Shown piece by piece: positions 29,877 to 37,770 of a stretch of DNA of 37,879 nucleotides. Within the stretch, counting starts at the first letter, position 1. Each line of letters begins with the position of its first letter. The position numbers were made by a program, and so were the translations under genes. Under the pieces are notes generated by a model, which worked only from the letters and a program-made list of their open reading frames with translations, searched no databases and had not been told where the DNA came from. This DNA comes from Methylobacterium longum (GTDB lineage: Bacteria > Pseudomonadota > Alphaproteobacteria > Rhizobiales > Beijerinckiaceae). The stretch spans positions 1-37,879 of the forward strand of contig NZ_BPQS01000047.1 in assembly GCF_022179385.1 (NCBI RefSeq). Direction: 5' to 3'.

Positions 29877-31289
29877 TCAGTCGAGGGCGTAGCCCAGGAG
29901 ACCTTCGGCGGTCTGGCCCTCGCAGCCTTTGTCCAGCGACACGAAGTGGTCGTGCCCGCCGGCGTTGCACCGGTAGAGCGGATGGCTGCCTCGATGCGGG
30001 GCCTCGTGGACGTAGCCGGTTTGCCCCAGCGGCGTGTGCCCCTCGCAGTCCGGATCCCGGCTGAGGAAATGGTCGGTGCCGGCCACGCAGCTCATGAGCT
30101 TGGCGGTGCCGGGCCGCGGCAGCAGGAACAGCGCGCCGAGGGTGGATTCGATCCTGTAGCCCGGCGCCGTGTAGCCCGTGGTGACCCAGTGCCCGGCCGG
30201 CCCGACCGCCCGCTTGAGCGGCGCGCGGTCGGAGGCCGGGTCGAGCGTCGCCGTCGCGATGCGCCACGTGCCGGGATACGGGTCGCCGCCCGAGAAGAAC
30301 ACCGTGACAGCGGGCAGGAACGGCGTGAGGCTGCCGCGGCCATCGCGCTGAAAGCCGGGGCTGTGGTTGAGGTAGAAGCCCGTGACGTCCGCGTTCAGGG
30401 TGCCGGCCGGCATCCAGCGGGCGGGCGTGCCGCTGAGCAGGCTTTTCAGCGGCATCCGGTAGAGGCCCATCTGGTAGGTCTCGCGGTCGGGGTTGCGGGC
30501 GGGGTCCTTGCAGGCCACTTGCCCACAGTTGCGGCCCGGGAGGCCGGTGATCACGTAGACCTCGCCGGACGCCGGGTCGTAGCCGAAATCGGAGTTCGGG
30601 TTGATGGTCGTGCCGTCGGCGGCCACGTTCGGCACCCGCACCGGCGGGTCGAAATGCACCCCGTCGGCCGTGCGCCGCACATAGAGGTCGCCGAAGCCCG
30701 CCACGCCCTGCGGCCCGGTCAGATCGGTGGTGAAGACCAGGAGACCCGAACCACCGTCGAGGTTGACGGTCGCGGGCTGCCCCGCGCCGTAAGTGCCCTG
30801 AGCGACGACCGGGTTGAGGGGCGCGATCACCGGCTTCGGGTAGTCCACCCAGGTGACCTTGTCGTTGGAGAAGGCCAGCCCCGTCTGGTTGTTGTTGCCC
30901 GGCAGGTTGTCGGCGCCGGAATAGTACATCGCGTAGGCGTAGGGCTGTCCGTCGGCCGGGTTGGTGAAGCGGCCCTTGATCACGCTCGGATCGCAGACGT
31001 ACTGGCGGTTCCAGGCGCCCGGCGTCGGCTGCAACACGATCCGGGCCGGGGAGAAGCCGGTCTGCGGGTTGTAGGCGCGGTGATAGATGACGTCGGTCTT
31101 GCCCTGCCCGCACCACCAGATGTCGGTGGTGCCGTTCTCGGTGATGAGGCTCGGGGCGTAGTTGTAGCCCTTCGGATTCGCCTCGTTGTCGAAGAGCGGC
31201 TGGGCTTCCGGCCCCGTCCAGCCGGCCTGCGCCGGCGCCGCGGAGGCGAGGGCCGTGAGGAGGGCGGTGAGGCGCAGCGCAGATGTCAT
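29877..31289 (-). CDS. Secreted beta-propeller glycosidase-like protein with C-terminal repeats
   Basis: The protein has 470 residues from the ATG at 31289. A signal peptide (MTSALRLTALLTALASAAPAQA-G) directs export. Residues about 25-350 resemble the five-bladed propellers of GH43/GH32-like proteins: YAPSLITENGTTDIWWCGQGKTDVIYHRAY, DPSVIKGRFTNPADGQPYAYAMYYSGAD, TGLAFSNDKVTWVDYPKPVI and TVFFSGGDPYPGTWRIATATL. Catalytic residues cannot be assigned with confidence. At the C-terminus are repeats of about 40 residues containing AGTDHFLSRDPDCEGHTPLGQTGYV and AGGHDHFVSLDKGCEGQTAEGLLGYAL. These resemble the DHFVS-CEG-GYV repeats seen in other secreted bacterial proteins and may bind cell wall or carbohydrate. 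It stands alone. Confidence 0.7.
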   Translation of the reverse strand: MTSALRLTALLTALASAAPAQAGWTGPEAQPLFDNEANPKGYNYAPSLITENGTTDIWWCGQGKTDVIYHRAYNPQTGFSPARIVLQPTPGAWNRQYVCDPSVIKGRFTNPADGQPYAYAMYYSGADNLPGNNNQTGLAFSNDKVTWVDYPKPVIAPLNPVVAQGTYGAGQPATVNLDGGSGLLVFTTDLTGPQGVAGFGDLYVRRTADGVHFDPPVRVPNVAADGTTINPNSDFGYDPASGEVYVITGLPGRNCGQVACKDPARNPDRETYQMGLYRMPLKSLLSGTPARWMPAGTLNADVTGFYLNHSPGFQRDGRGSLTPFLPAVTVFFSGGDPYPGTWRIATATLDPASDRAPLKRAVGPAGHWVTTGYTAPGYRIESTLGALFLLPRPGTAKLMSCVAGTDHFLSRDPDCEGHTPLGQTGYVHEAPHRGSHPLYRCNAGGHDHFVSLDKGCEGQTAEGLLGYALD

Positions 31290-31488
31290 GGCGGGCCCTG
31301 TCGGACGGGTTTCGGTTCGGTCGCGATGGCGCGACCGTCCTTGCGAGCGGACCGACGCCAGCCGGATAGCGCGCTCAAGTCGGCGATCACCGTGCGGTCG
31401 ACGGGTCCGGCGCATCGGAGCCCCCTGCCCCCCCTCCCCCTCTGCGGGGGGACGTGCGGGAACGTCGCCGCCTTCATCCGGAACCGTA

Positions 31489-32856
31489 TCAGCCCGCCGC
31501 CCCGGCGCCGCCCCACTCCTGCCGGAACAGGCTTTCCATCGCGCGCCGGACGCGGATCGCCTCCTGCCCGGCGTCGAATTGGACGTCGCTCCAGCGCACG
31601 GCCCGACCCGCCGGCACGTCGTTCTTGAGGACCATGTTGTGGGCGAGGCCGATCGGCAGGGCGTCCTGTGCCAGGGCGTCGGCCGCCGGGATCAGCTTGC
31701 CGTAGACGGTGAAGCCGCCCTCACCGTCGAGTCTCTCCCCTGCCCGCAGCGCCCGCTTGGCGGTGGCCGCCACGTCGCCGCGCCAGTCGCCCGTCGCACC
31801 CGTCGCCTCGCCGCGGACCGCGATCGAGGCCACGGAGATCCCGAGTTCGAGGCCGATCAGGTGGTAGGGCTTGTAGGTGGCGGCGTAGCGGCCGCTCTCG
31901 TCGGTCCTGAGGCCGTACTGGGCGAAGCAGTCGCGCACGTAGGGACTCGGCGCCGCGAACACCGCGTAGACGCCCCAGCGCAGGTCCCGGAACACCGGTC
32001 GCCCGTCGCGCTCCAGGGACGAGACGACCTCGACGGTGCCGCGCTCCGCCAGGAGGCCGCCATCCGCCATGGGACGCAGGACGTTCGGCAGGTCGTCGAC
32101 GCCGCAGGGCGGGAAGGCGAGGCCCTCGCGGGGCGGCGTCAACCCGCAGGCATTGGCCACGGCGGCCATCTCCAGGGCCGACTTGGTGCCGTCCAGGAAG
32201 GAGTTGAACATCTGCGGGTTGAAGTCGCCGCCGGCGACCTGCTCGGCGCTGAAGCCGTAATGGCCCCAGACCGTGTCGGGCGTGGAGGCGTGGTAGGCCG
32301 GCAGGTACTTGGTGCCCTTGCCGGCGCAGATCACCTCCAGCCCGATGGTGCGCGCCCAGTCGACCAGCTCGGCGATCAGGGCCGGCTGGTCGCCCGACGC
32401 CATGGAGTAGATCACCCCGGCCTCGGCCGCCTTGCGGGCCAGCAGCGGCCCGGCGAGCACGTCGGCCTCGACATTGACCATCACGATGTGCTTGCCCGCC
32501 GCGAAGGCCCTGAGCGCGTGGCGGATGCCGGCGGCCGGGCTGCCGGTGGCGTCGATGACGATGTCCACGAAGGGGCTCGCGATCAGCGCGTCGGCATCCT
32601 CGGTGACCAGGGTTGTGCCGGCGCGGGCGGCCTCCTCCATCCCGCGCGCCGCGAATCCGGCCTCCTCCCAGCCCACCCGGCGCAGCGACGCGCGCGCCCG
32701 GTCCGGCGACAGGTCGGCCACGGCGATCAGGTGGGTGCCGGGCGTGCGCGGCGCCTGCGACAGGTACATGGAGCCGAACTTGCCGGCCCCGATCAGACCC
32801 ACCCGTACGGGCCGGCCCTCGCTGGCGCGCCGCTGCAGCTTGGCGAAGAGGGACAT
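31489..32856 (-). CDS. NAD(P)-dependent oxidoreductase with C-terminal SAF domain
   Basis: The protein has 455 residues. The N-terminal Rossmann fold is clear (VRVGLIGAGKFGSMYLSQAP, with GAGKFG at 23-28; HLIAVADLSPDRA), in the style of homoserine dehydrogenase or Gfo/Idh-like proteins. A central region contains DIVIDATGSPAAGIRHALRAFAAGKHIVMVNVEADVLAGP and ICAGKGTKYLPAYHASTPDTVWGHYGF. The C-terminus (about 375-440, GGFTVYGKLIPAADALAQDALPIGLAHNMVLKNDVPAG) is a SAF-type domain, as in antifreeze-like and sugar-acid enzymes. Such fusions are annotated as SAF-domain oxidoreductases, and many lie in carbohydrate or sugar-acid catabolic clusters. The adjacent LysR regulator and class II aldolase support that setting. 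The substrate is unknown. Confidence 0.85.
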   Translation of the reverse strand: MSLFAKLQRRASEGRPVRVGLIGAGKFGSMYLSQAPRTPGTHLIAVADLSPDRARASLRRVGWEEAGFAARGMEEAARAGTTLVTEDADALIASPFVDIVIDATGSPAAGIRHALRAFAAGKHIVMVNVEADVLAGPLLARKAAEAGVIYSMASGDQPALIAELVDWARTIGLEVICAGKGTKYLPAYHASTPDTVWGHYGFSAEQVAGGDFNPQMFNSFLDGTKSALEMAAVANACGLTPPREGLAFPPCGVDDLPNVLRPMADGGLLAERGTVEVVSSLERDGRPVFRDLRWGVYAVFAAPSPYVRDCFAQYGLRTDESGRYAATYKPYHLIGLELGISVASIAVRGEATGATGDWRGDVAATAKRALRAGERLDGEGGFTVYGKLIPAADALAQDALPIGLAHNMVLKNDVPAGRAVRWSDVQFDAGQEAIRVRRAMESLFRQEWGGAGAAG

Positions 32857-33005
32857 GGGGCGTTCTCCCTGGGCGATCCGCGGCCGGAATCGAGAGTCGA
32901 TCCCCGCCGCCGTCCCCGTGTTGCTTGAACCTACACCTAGAGCGATCCCGGAGCCCGTTGAGACCCGGCCGGAGGGTGACCGCTCGGCCCCCGATGGCCG
33001 CCGCG

Positions 33006-33956
33006 TCAGCCCGGCGGATCCGCCTGCCCGGCCCGGCTCTCCGCCTCCACGTCGAGCAGCCAGCGGCGAAAGGCCCGGATCTTCTCCAAATCCGCGTCCC
33101 GGTCGCGGTAGCAGATGAAGTGCAGATCCCTGTACAGGCTCGCGACCCGCCCCCCGCCGAGGCGGACGAGCTGGCCGGCGCCGATCTCGTCCCGGGCGAA
33201 CCGCAGCGTTTCCAGGGCAACGCCGAGCCCCTGGACCGCCGCGGCGATCACCAACGAGCCTCGGTCGAAGGCCGCGCCCGCCGCTCCGGTCGGAACAGGC
33301 AGGCCGTTATGGGCGAACCAGTCGGGCCAGCGCAGCGGGCTGAACGACGAGTCCAGCCGGGTGAAACGCTCACCCGGGCCGGGTCCGAGCGGCCCGACGG
33401 CCCGGTCGACCTCCGGCGTGCACAGGGCCGCGATCTCCTCCGGTCCGAGGGACTCGACCGTCAGGCCGGGGCCGCGCGGCGGCCGGCCGTAGGCGATCAG
33501 GATGTCGATCTCCGCGTGCCGGCCGAGATCCACCGGGTCGGCGCTGGTCGACAGGCGGATGGCGATGCCGGGATGCGACTCCACGAAGGCGGGGAACCGG
33601 GGACCGAGCCACTTCGCCGCGAAGCTCGGGGTGCAGTGGACGGCCAGTGCGGCGGCGAGCGCTGCCGGCGGTGGGCTCAGCTCCGCGCAGACCGCCTCGA
33701 TCGCGTCGAAGGCGCCGGCGAGGCCCGCAAGCAGGCGTTGGCCATCCACGGTGAGCGTCGCCTGACGGTTCGCCCGCCGGAACAGGGGACGCCCGAACCA
33801 GCGCTCCAGGGCGCGAACCTGGTGGCTCACCGCCGAGGGCGTGAGGTGCAGCTCCGCGCTCGCCCGGGCGAAGCTGCCCAGACGCGCGGCGGCCTCGAAG
33901 GCCCGCAGGGCGGGGAAGCTCGGGATCCGGCGCATCGGGCGACTCATGAATTGCAT
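33006..33956 (-). CDS. LysR-family transcriptional regulator (GcvA-like)
   Basis: The track start at 33956 gives 316 residues. Met4 (33947) or Met8 (33935) are equally possible, and the palindrome in the promoter overlaps the first codon, which favours a later start. The winged helix-turn-helix is at about 10-68 (FPALRAFEAAARLGSFARASAELHLTPSAVSHQVRALERWFGRPLFRR). The effector domain follows at about 95-300 (LAVHCTPSFAAKWLGPRFPAFVESHPGIAIRLSTS, ending LHFICYRDRDADLEKIRAFRRWL), as in GcvA-like regulators. It lies between the SAF oxidoreductase (same strand, 149 bases downstream) and a divergent class II aldolase, and most likely controls one or both in response to a pathway metabolite. Confidence 0.92.
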   Translation of the reverse strand: MQFMSRPMRRIPSFPALRAFEAAARLGSFARASAELHLTPSAVSHQVRALERWFGRPLFRRANRQATLTVDGQRLLAGLAGAFDAIEAVCAELSPPPAALAAALAVHCTPSFAAKWLGPRFPAFVESHPGIAIRLSTSADPVDLGRHAEIDILIAYGRPPRGPGLTVESLGPEEIAALCTPEVDRAVGPLGPGPGERFTRLDSSFSPLRWPDWFAHNGLPVPTGAAGAAFDRGSLVIAAAVQGLGVALETLRFARDEIGAGQLVRLGGGRVASLYRDLHFICYRDRDADLEKIRAFRRWLLDVEAESRAGQADPPG

Positions 33957-33972
33957 TCACGAAACGCGTGAA
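33947..33972. promoter_or_regulatory. Candidate LysR operator with three half-sites
   Basis: Two overlapping inverted repeats share a half-site: TGAAT-TGC-ATTCA (33947-33959) and TTCACG-AAACG-CGTGAA (33956-33972). The result is three TGAA/TTCA half-sites in 26 bases at the LysR start, in the divergent gap to the aldolase gene. LysR regulators typically bind such dyads next to their own promoter. The link is inferred from position. Confidence 0.5.
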
Positions 33973-34146
33973 AAATCGTCGTTTGTCAATGCAGACGCAC
34001 GGCAGGATAGTGCCGTCGAGCGGCCGCGAACGACCCGGCCCGCGGGGGGCCGAGCCCCGGCGCTCCGATCCCGCCGGAGGATCACGACGTGCCGCGTCGA
34101 CGAGCGGCCCCGCCACCTCCCGTTCCCGCCCCGACGAGGAAACGCC

Positions 34147-35010
34147 ATGCTCGACGATCACGCCCAGGACGCCGCTCTCGCCCTCGACCTCCCCGCCGAC
34201 GATGCGGGCCGCAAGCGGACCTCGATCTACCAGCCCGAGCAGGCCGGCCTGATCTTCCCGGAGATGCCGGACTTCGCCGACCACGCCGAGGCGCGCGCGT
34301 ACCGCAAGACGCACCTCGTGGCCGCCTGCCGCGCCTTCGCGATGCAGGGCTTCGATTACGGCTTCGCCGGCCACCTGACGATCCGCGATCCCGAGCGTCC
34401 GGAGCTGTACTGGACCAACCCGATGTGCGTGCACTTCTCGCAGGTGCGGATGTCGAACCTGATCCTGGCCGACCACGCGGGCCGGGTCGTCGAGGGGCGC
34501 CACGCCATCAACCGGGCGGGCTTCGTGCTGCACGCCGCCGTGCACGACGAGCACCCCGACGTGATGGCGATGTGCCACGCGCACACCACTTACGGCACCG
34601 CGTGGTGCGCCACCGGCCGGCCGCTCGACATGATCAGCCAGGACGCCGCGGCCTTCTACAACAGCCACGCGGTGATCGGCGCGTCGGCGGGGGCCGTCGC
34701 GGTGGAGAAGGAGAGCGGTCTCTCGGTGGCCCAGCAGATCGGCCGCAACCGCGGCGTGCTGCACCAGAACCACGGCCTGCTGACCTGCTCGCGCCACAGC
34801 ATCGACGACGCGGCCTTCTGGTTCATCGCCCTGGAGCGGGCCTGCCGGCAGCAGCTCCTGGTCGAGGCCTCCGGCATCAAGCCGCAGCTCCTGTCGGAGA
34901 AGACCGCCCGCTACAGCCGCGAGCACGTGGGCAGCGACTACATCGGCTGGCTGCACTTCCAGACGCTCTACAACCAGATCGCCGAGACCCAGCCCGACAT
35001 GTTCGCGTGA
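34147..35010 (+). CDS. Class II aldolase/adducin family protein
   Basis: The protein has 287 residues; the ATG at 34147 follows GAGGAAA. The domain is the class II aldolase/adducin fold (zinc-dependent fuculose-1-phosphate aldolase, ribulose-phosphate epimerase and related decarboxylase-like enzymes). Motifs are AMQGFDYGFAGHLTIRDPE, the zinc-binding CHAHTTYG (His144, His146) and the downstream HQNHGLL (His206, His209). The family's catalytic acidic residue is not obvious. It probably cleaves or rearranges a sugar-acid or keto-sugar intermediate. It is divergent from the LysR gene, with 190 bases between, and the SAF oxidoreductase is likely its pathway partner. No kinase or transporter for the pathway is seen beside it. 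Confidence 0.88.
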   Translation: MLDDHAQDAALALDLPADDAGRKRTSIYQPEQAGLIFPEMPDFADHAEARAYRKTHLVAACRAFAMQGFDYGFAGHLTIRDPERPELYWTNPMCVHFSQVRMSNLILADHAGRVVEGRHAINRAGFVLHAAVHDEHPDVMAMCHAHTTYGTAWCATGRPLDMISQDAAAFYNSHAVIGASAGAVAVEKESGLSVAQQIGRNRGVLHQNHGLLTCSRHSIDDAAFWFIALERACRQQLLVEASGIKPQLLSEKTARYSREHVGSDYIGWLHFQTLYNQIAETQPDMFA

Positions 35011-35220
35011 GGGCCAGGCGGCCGATCCGGGCCGGCCGCGTGGCCGGTCCCTCCCGGGGGCTTCCCGGGAGCTCTTGGGGGGTGCATCCGGCGCGGGGGC
35101 GGCCACTGTCACCGGGATGCGACAGCCGCCGGCGATCGCCGGTCGCCATCGCCGGGCGCCCCCGTTCGGTCACGATTCGGGAGCGTTCCTGGGGCGCCTT
35201 CCGTCGATCCGGCTTGCGTC

Positions 35221-35334
35221 ATGTTCGCGTTCCCCCACGCTCTTATTCTCCGGCACCGCGAGGGTGCCGCCGTGCTGGTCTCGTACGCCCTGTTCCTGGC
35301 CGGCGCCCTGCCGCTGTTCTGGGCGATCGGTTGA
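35221..35334 (+). CDS. Possible small membrane protein (37 aa)
   Basis: A 37-codon frame begins MFAFPHALILRHREG and continues with one hydrophobic helix, VLVSYALFLAGALPLFWAIG, ending at a TGA. It fits a one-pass membrane peptide with a cytoplasmic basic N-terminus. No good ribosome site is visible and no homologue is recognised, so a chance frame is possible. Confidence 0.35.
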   Translation: MFAFPHALILRHREGAAVLVSYALFLAGALPLFWAIG

Positions 35335-35809
35335 CCGCTGCCGGTCCGGCGCGCGCGTTCCGCCGCACCGTGACCGGCCGGTGAGCGCTGGCATGGCCCT
35401 GGCGAAGCGCGGGCCGGGTCGGCGCAGCCGGCCATGCGCCTCGTCAGCGTTGTGAGCCGCACGGAAGCTCCTGTTCGTCCGTCACTCCCCAATCGAGCGG
35501 CCGCCGTGCTAGCGGCGCCGGGAGGGCTCGAACCAACGACCTGCCGCTGAGCAGGCGACGGGGTGCCGAGACGGATCAGCCTGCATGCCGACAGGTTCGT
35601 GGTTCGCCCCGACGCAGCGAGGATTGGCACACCTTGCCGTGTCGGAACGGTGACGGGCTCTCGGCCGTGCTTGCCGGGAGGGGGCAGCCACGCATCCCGT
35701 TGAGCTCCGCCGCATCTCCCGCGGGCCTGAGCCGCCGGGCTCTCGGCCGCGCACCGTTCTTCGGCCTTCAGTTCCAGCCCCCTGCGCGGCCAAGCCCCGA
35801 GTTCGCGAG
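35335..35809. other. 475-base gene-free region
   Basis: No protein gene is supportable here. The interesting element is a tRNA-like relic on the minus strand near 35520-35560. Confidence 0.5.
35515..35560 (-). pseudogene. tRNA-like relic lacking an anticodon arm
   Basis: Read on the minus strand, a D-arm-like sequence (GCTCAGCGGCAGG) is followed directly by a T-loop-like sequence (TTGGTTCGAGCCC). The usual anticodon arm between them is missing, and the T-stem bases no longer pair well. This looks like the remains of a tRNA, perhaps left by a deletion or an old integration event, but chance similarity cannot be excluded. Confidence 0.25.
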
Positions 35810-36121
35810 TCAGTACCCGCCGTAGAACCGGCGCGGACCGTCATAGCCGCCGTAGCCGCGATCGTAGCCGCGGCCATACCCGTACCCCGGCCGATCGCCG
35901 TAGTAACCGCGGGGACCACCATAGCCCCACCCCCGGTCGTTGGGGCGGCAGCGACCCCAGGGATTCGGGTGGAAACCCGGACCACAGCCGCCGGCTACGC
36001 CCTCGACCAACACTCCACCGTTGAGCGGGCCGTACCCGAAGGGCGTCGCGTTCGCTGCTGTGGCGGTGATGAACCCTGCCGCGATCACCGCAGCCATTCC
36101 GAGCATCGTGGTGCGCACCAT
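35810..36121 (-). CDS. GCG_CRPN-motif secreted Gly/Tyr-rich protein
   Basis: The protein has 103 residues. A signal peptide (MVRTTMLGMAAVIAAGFITATAANA) is followed by the signature GGCGPGFHPNPWGRCRPN. This matches the GCG...CRPN motif that precedes Gly/Tyr repeats in a family of small secreted alphaproteobacterial proteins. The rest is low-complexity GYGGPRGYYGDRPGYGYGRG-type sequence. The two cysteine pairs may form disulfides in the periplasm. The function is unknown; adhesion or matrix roles have been imagined but are not established. It is on the same strand as the next two small genes, but with gaps of about 200 and 85 bases. Confidence 0.8.
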   Translation of the reverse strand: MVRTTMLGMAAVIAAGFITATAANATPFGYGPLNGGVLVEGVAGGCGPGFHPNPWGRCRPNDRGWGYGGPRGYYGDRPGYGYGRGYDRGYGGYDGPRRFYGGY

Positions 36122-36323
36122 AACCGAACCTCTTGATCCGTCGGACCGGGCTTGCCGGACCGGATGAGGGAGAATGCGCCCCGTGCGCTGAACGACGTTC
36201 GGTCCGCTCGTTCATCCAGCCGGCCGGACGGGATCGTTCACGCTGCACGTCGGCCGAACACGCAAGAACGGCGGGACCCGCACCCAGTTGGCCGGTCAGC
36301 CGAGGCCCCGCCCTCGAAGCGGA

Positions 36324-36572
36324 TCAGTCGTCGTCATCGTCATCGCCATCGCGACGGAGGCGCTCTTCGCGGCGGATCGAACCGCGCCGCTCGTCGCGGA
36401 ACTCCTCACGACGCTCGTCCCTGCGGATCTCGTCACGATCCCGCTCCCGTGACGATCGCGGATCAACCCTGACGCCACCCGGCCCGATGTCGATGCTCTG
36501 AGCCACGGCCGGCATGCTCGGGAAGACGAACAGGCTCGCCGAGATCAGCGTGCTGGCGAATAGGTATTTCAC
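36324..36572 (-). CDS. Secreted highly charged small protein with poly-Asp tail
   Basis: The start is a GTG (36572-36570) because GGAGGA lies just before it on the minus strand, while the upstream in-frame ATG adds a non-signal-like stretch. A signal peptide (residues 1-25, MKYLFASTLISASLFVFPSMPAVAQ) is followed by IDIGPGGVRVDP. Then comes an Arg/Glu/Asp-dense segment of about 40 residues (ERDRDEIRRDERREEFRDER). The end is seven consecutive Asp. The IDIGPGGVRVDP opening is common to small exported rhizobial proteins of unknown function. The charged tail suggests metal or surface binding, which is only a guess. Confidence 0.65.
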   Translation of the reverse strand: MKYLFASTLISASLFVFPSMPAVAQSIDIGPGGVRVDPRSSRERDRDEIRRDERREEFRDERRGSIRREERLRRDGDDDDDD

Positions 36573-36657
36573 GAGGTGTTCCTCCCATGGGCCGTTGTCA
36601 GCGGTGGTTTGTGGGGCGCGACCGGTGCGCCTCCTAGCGGCGGCTGATCCGTCGCCT

Positions 36658-36867
36658 TCAGACATCGGTCTCCCGCTTCACGACGGCGCCCTCATCGGTG
36701 CCGGTCCGCGTCAAGCCAACTTCCGGGCCATCAGTCGGATCCGAAGGGGCTGTAGGGCTGGCCGAAGAAACGGACTGCCGTTCCGCTCCGACCCGAGCCC
36801 AGCGCTCGCCGTCGTACTCCGTGTCGGCGAGATCCTGCGTGTTCGCGGCCTTGGGCGTGTGGGGCAT
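36658..36867 (-). CDS. Hypothetical small acidic protein (69 aa)
   Basis: The ATG at 36867 is preceded by GGAGAGAG, so the start is fairly secure although the frame is open upstream to 36951. The product begins MPHTPKAANTQDLADTEYDGERWARVGAERQ. The rest is Ser/Thr/Pro/Glu-rich and probably disordered. There is no signal peptide and no membrane helix. I do not recognise a family. It lies 85 bases upstream of the poly-Asp protein on the same strand and might share its transcript. Confidence 0.5.
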   Translation of the reverse strand: MPHTPKAANTQDLADTEYDGERWARVGAERQSVSSASPTAPSDPTDGPEVGLTRTGTDEGAVVKRETDV

Positions 36868-36962
36868 CAGACTCTCTCCGTGTCGGAGATCAACCCGGGC
36901 CGGCCCGGCCGGTATCCGCACCCTTTTCGCGCGAGACGCCGGCGCGGTCATCCAGCCCGATC

Positions 36963-37640
36963 ATGAAATATCTTAGCCAGCGCTATGTATCTGGCCGGAT
37001 CTTTGACTGCTGTTTGCAGGCTGGCGTGGCTGGACGCCGATCGAGTCCGCGAGAGGACACGCAGATCGAGCGCGGCCGTTCCGGTGATCCCGCCGGTCGC
37101 CCCCGCGGCTCGCGCAATCGCCCTGCGGGGCCCTGGAGGTTATCTTTGAAGGCGAGGCGGACGCCCCCAGTCGCGCCGGGCGGTCGAGAGGGGGCTGGCG
37201 GGCGACGGACCGGATGGCCTGATCACGGTCCTGCGGCAGGCCGAGGCTGGCAAGCCGACCGCCCCCGGGCGGGATGCCTGGGTCCGCGCCCGACTGGTCC
37301 GCGGGGGCTTCATGGCTGGGGAGGCTTGGTCCCGAGCTTGAAGCTGATCGAGGCGCGGACCGCCAAGCTGGAGGCGCCCCACAAGGCCGACGCCCTCGCG
37401 GCCCAGCCGAAGGAGAACGGTCATCTGCTCGCGGACGTCTCGGACAGGATCGCGGCCGGCCCGAGCAGCGACCGCGAGGCGACCGCCGCGGCCCTGCGGG
37501 CTTCCTCGGCTGCCAGGGACCGGGAGGCAGGCAAGGCCATCGTGTGGCTGATCAACCGCGAGCGCCAGCAGCGGGGGTACCGGTCGCGGGGCGCGAAGAT
37601 CATGGCGGATCAGGTGCAATTACTTGCCATAGCGCACTAA
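36963..37640 (+). pseudogene. Frameshifted DUF5681-domain protein
   Basis: The plus frame contains ERGRSGDPAGRPRGSRNRP, the start of the DUF5681 domain (GNPAGRPKGSRN type). The expected next helix, ALE-(L/I)-EGEAEAL, is found one frame away from 37130 (ALEVIFEGEADAPSR). The segment after it, VERGLAGDGPDG, continues in the third frame from 37183. The closing helix, SLKLIEARTAKLEA, is back in the first frame near 37335. So the domain's parts are present in order but in all three frames. At least two indels have broken it, although the original frame stays open by chance. DUF5681 proteins are small, often phage- or island-associated, of unknown role. Only the 37326-37640 part could still be translated as a short protein. 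Confidence 0.6.
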
Positions 37641-37770
37641 TTATCATTCGATAGCCCACGAGACCATCGATTAGCCATAGAGGCATCACCGGAAATTAAA
37701 TCTCCAGAACGCGCATTAACGATTTAGTATCATTTACGAAATATGAGGCATCTCAAACAGAGGTGGTATC
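37641..37770 (+). promoter_or_regulatory. AT-rich upstream region of ctrA
   Basis: These 130 bases are strikingly AT-rich for the window. Features include ATTATCAT (37640-37647, also present before the MucR gene), two GCCATAG repeats (37626-37632 and 37674-37680) and CATTAACGAT at 37714-37723. The last is close to a CtrA half-site (TTAACCAT) but has no second TTAA at the proper spacing. AGAGGTGG at 37759-37766 is the ribosome site. MucR regulates ctrA in several alphaproteobacteria, so a MucR target is plausible. Confidence 0.45.

Noticed and set aside
37716..37730. Full CtrA box (TTAA-N7-TTAA) for ctrA autoregulation
   Set aside because: The first TTAA is present but the second position reads GTAT, so only a half-site can be claimed.
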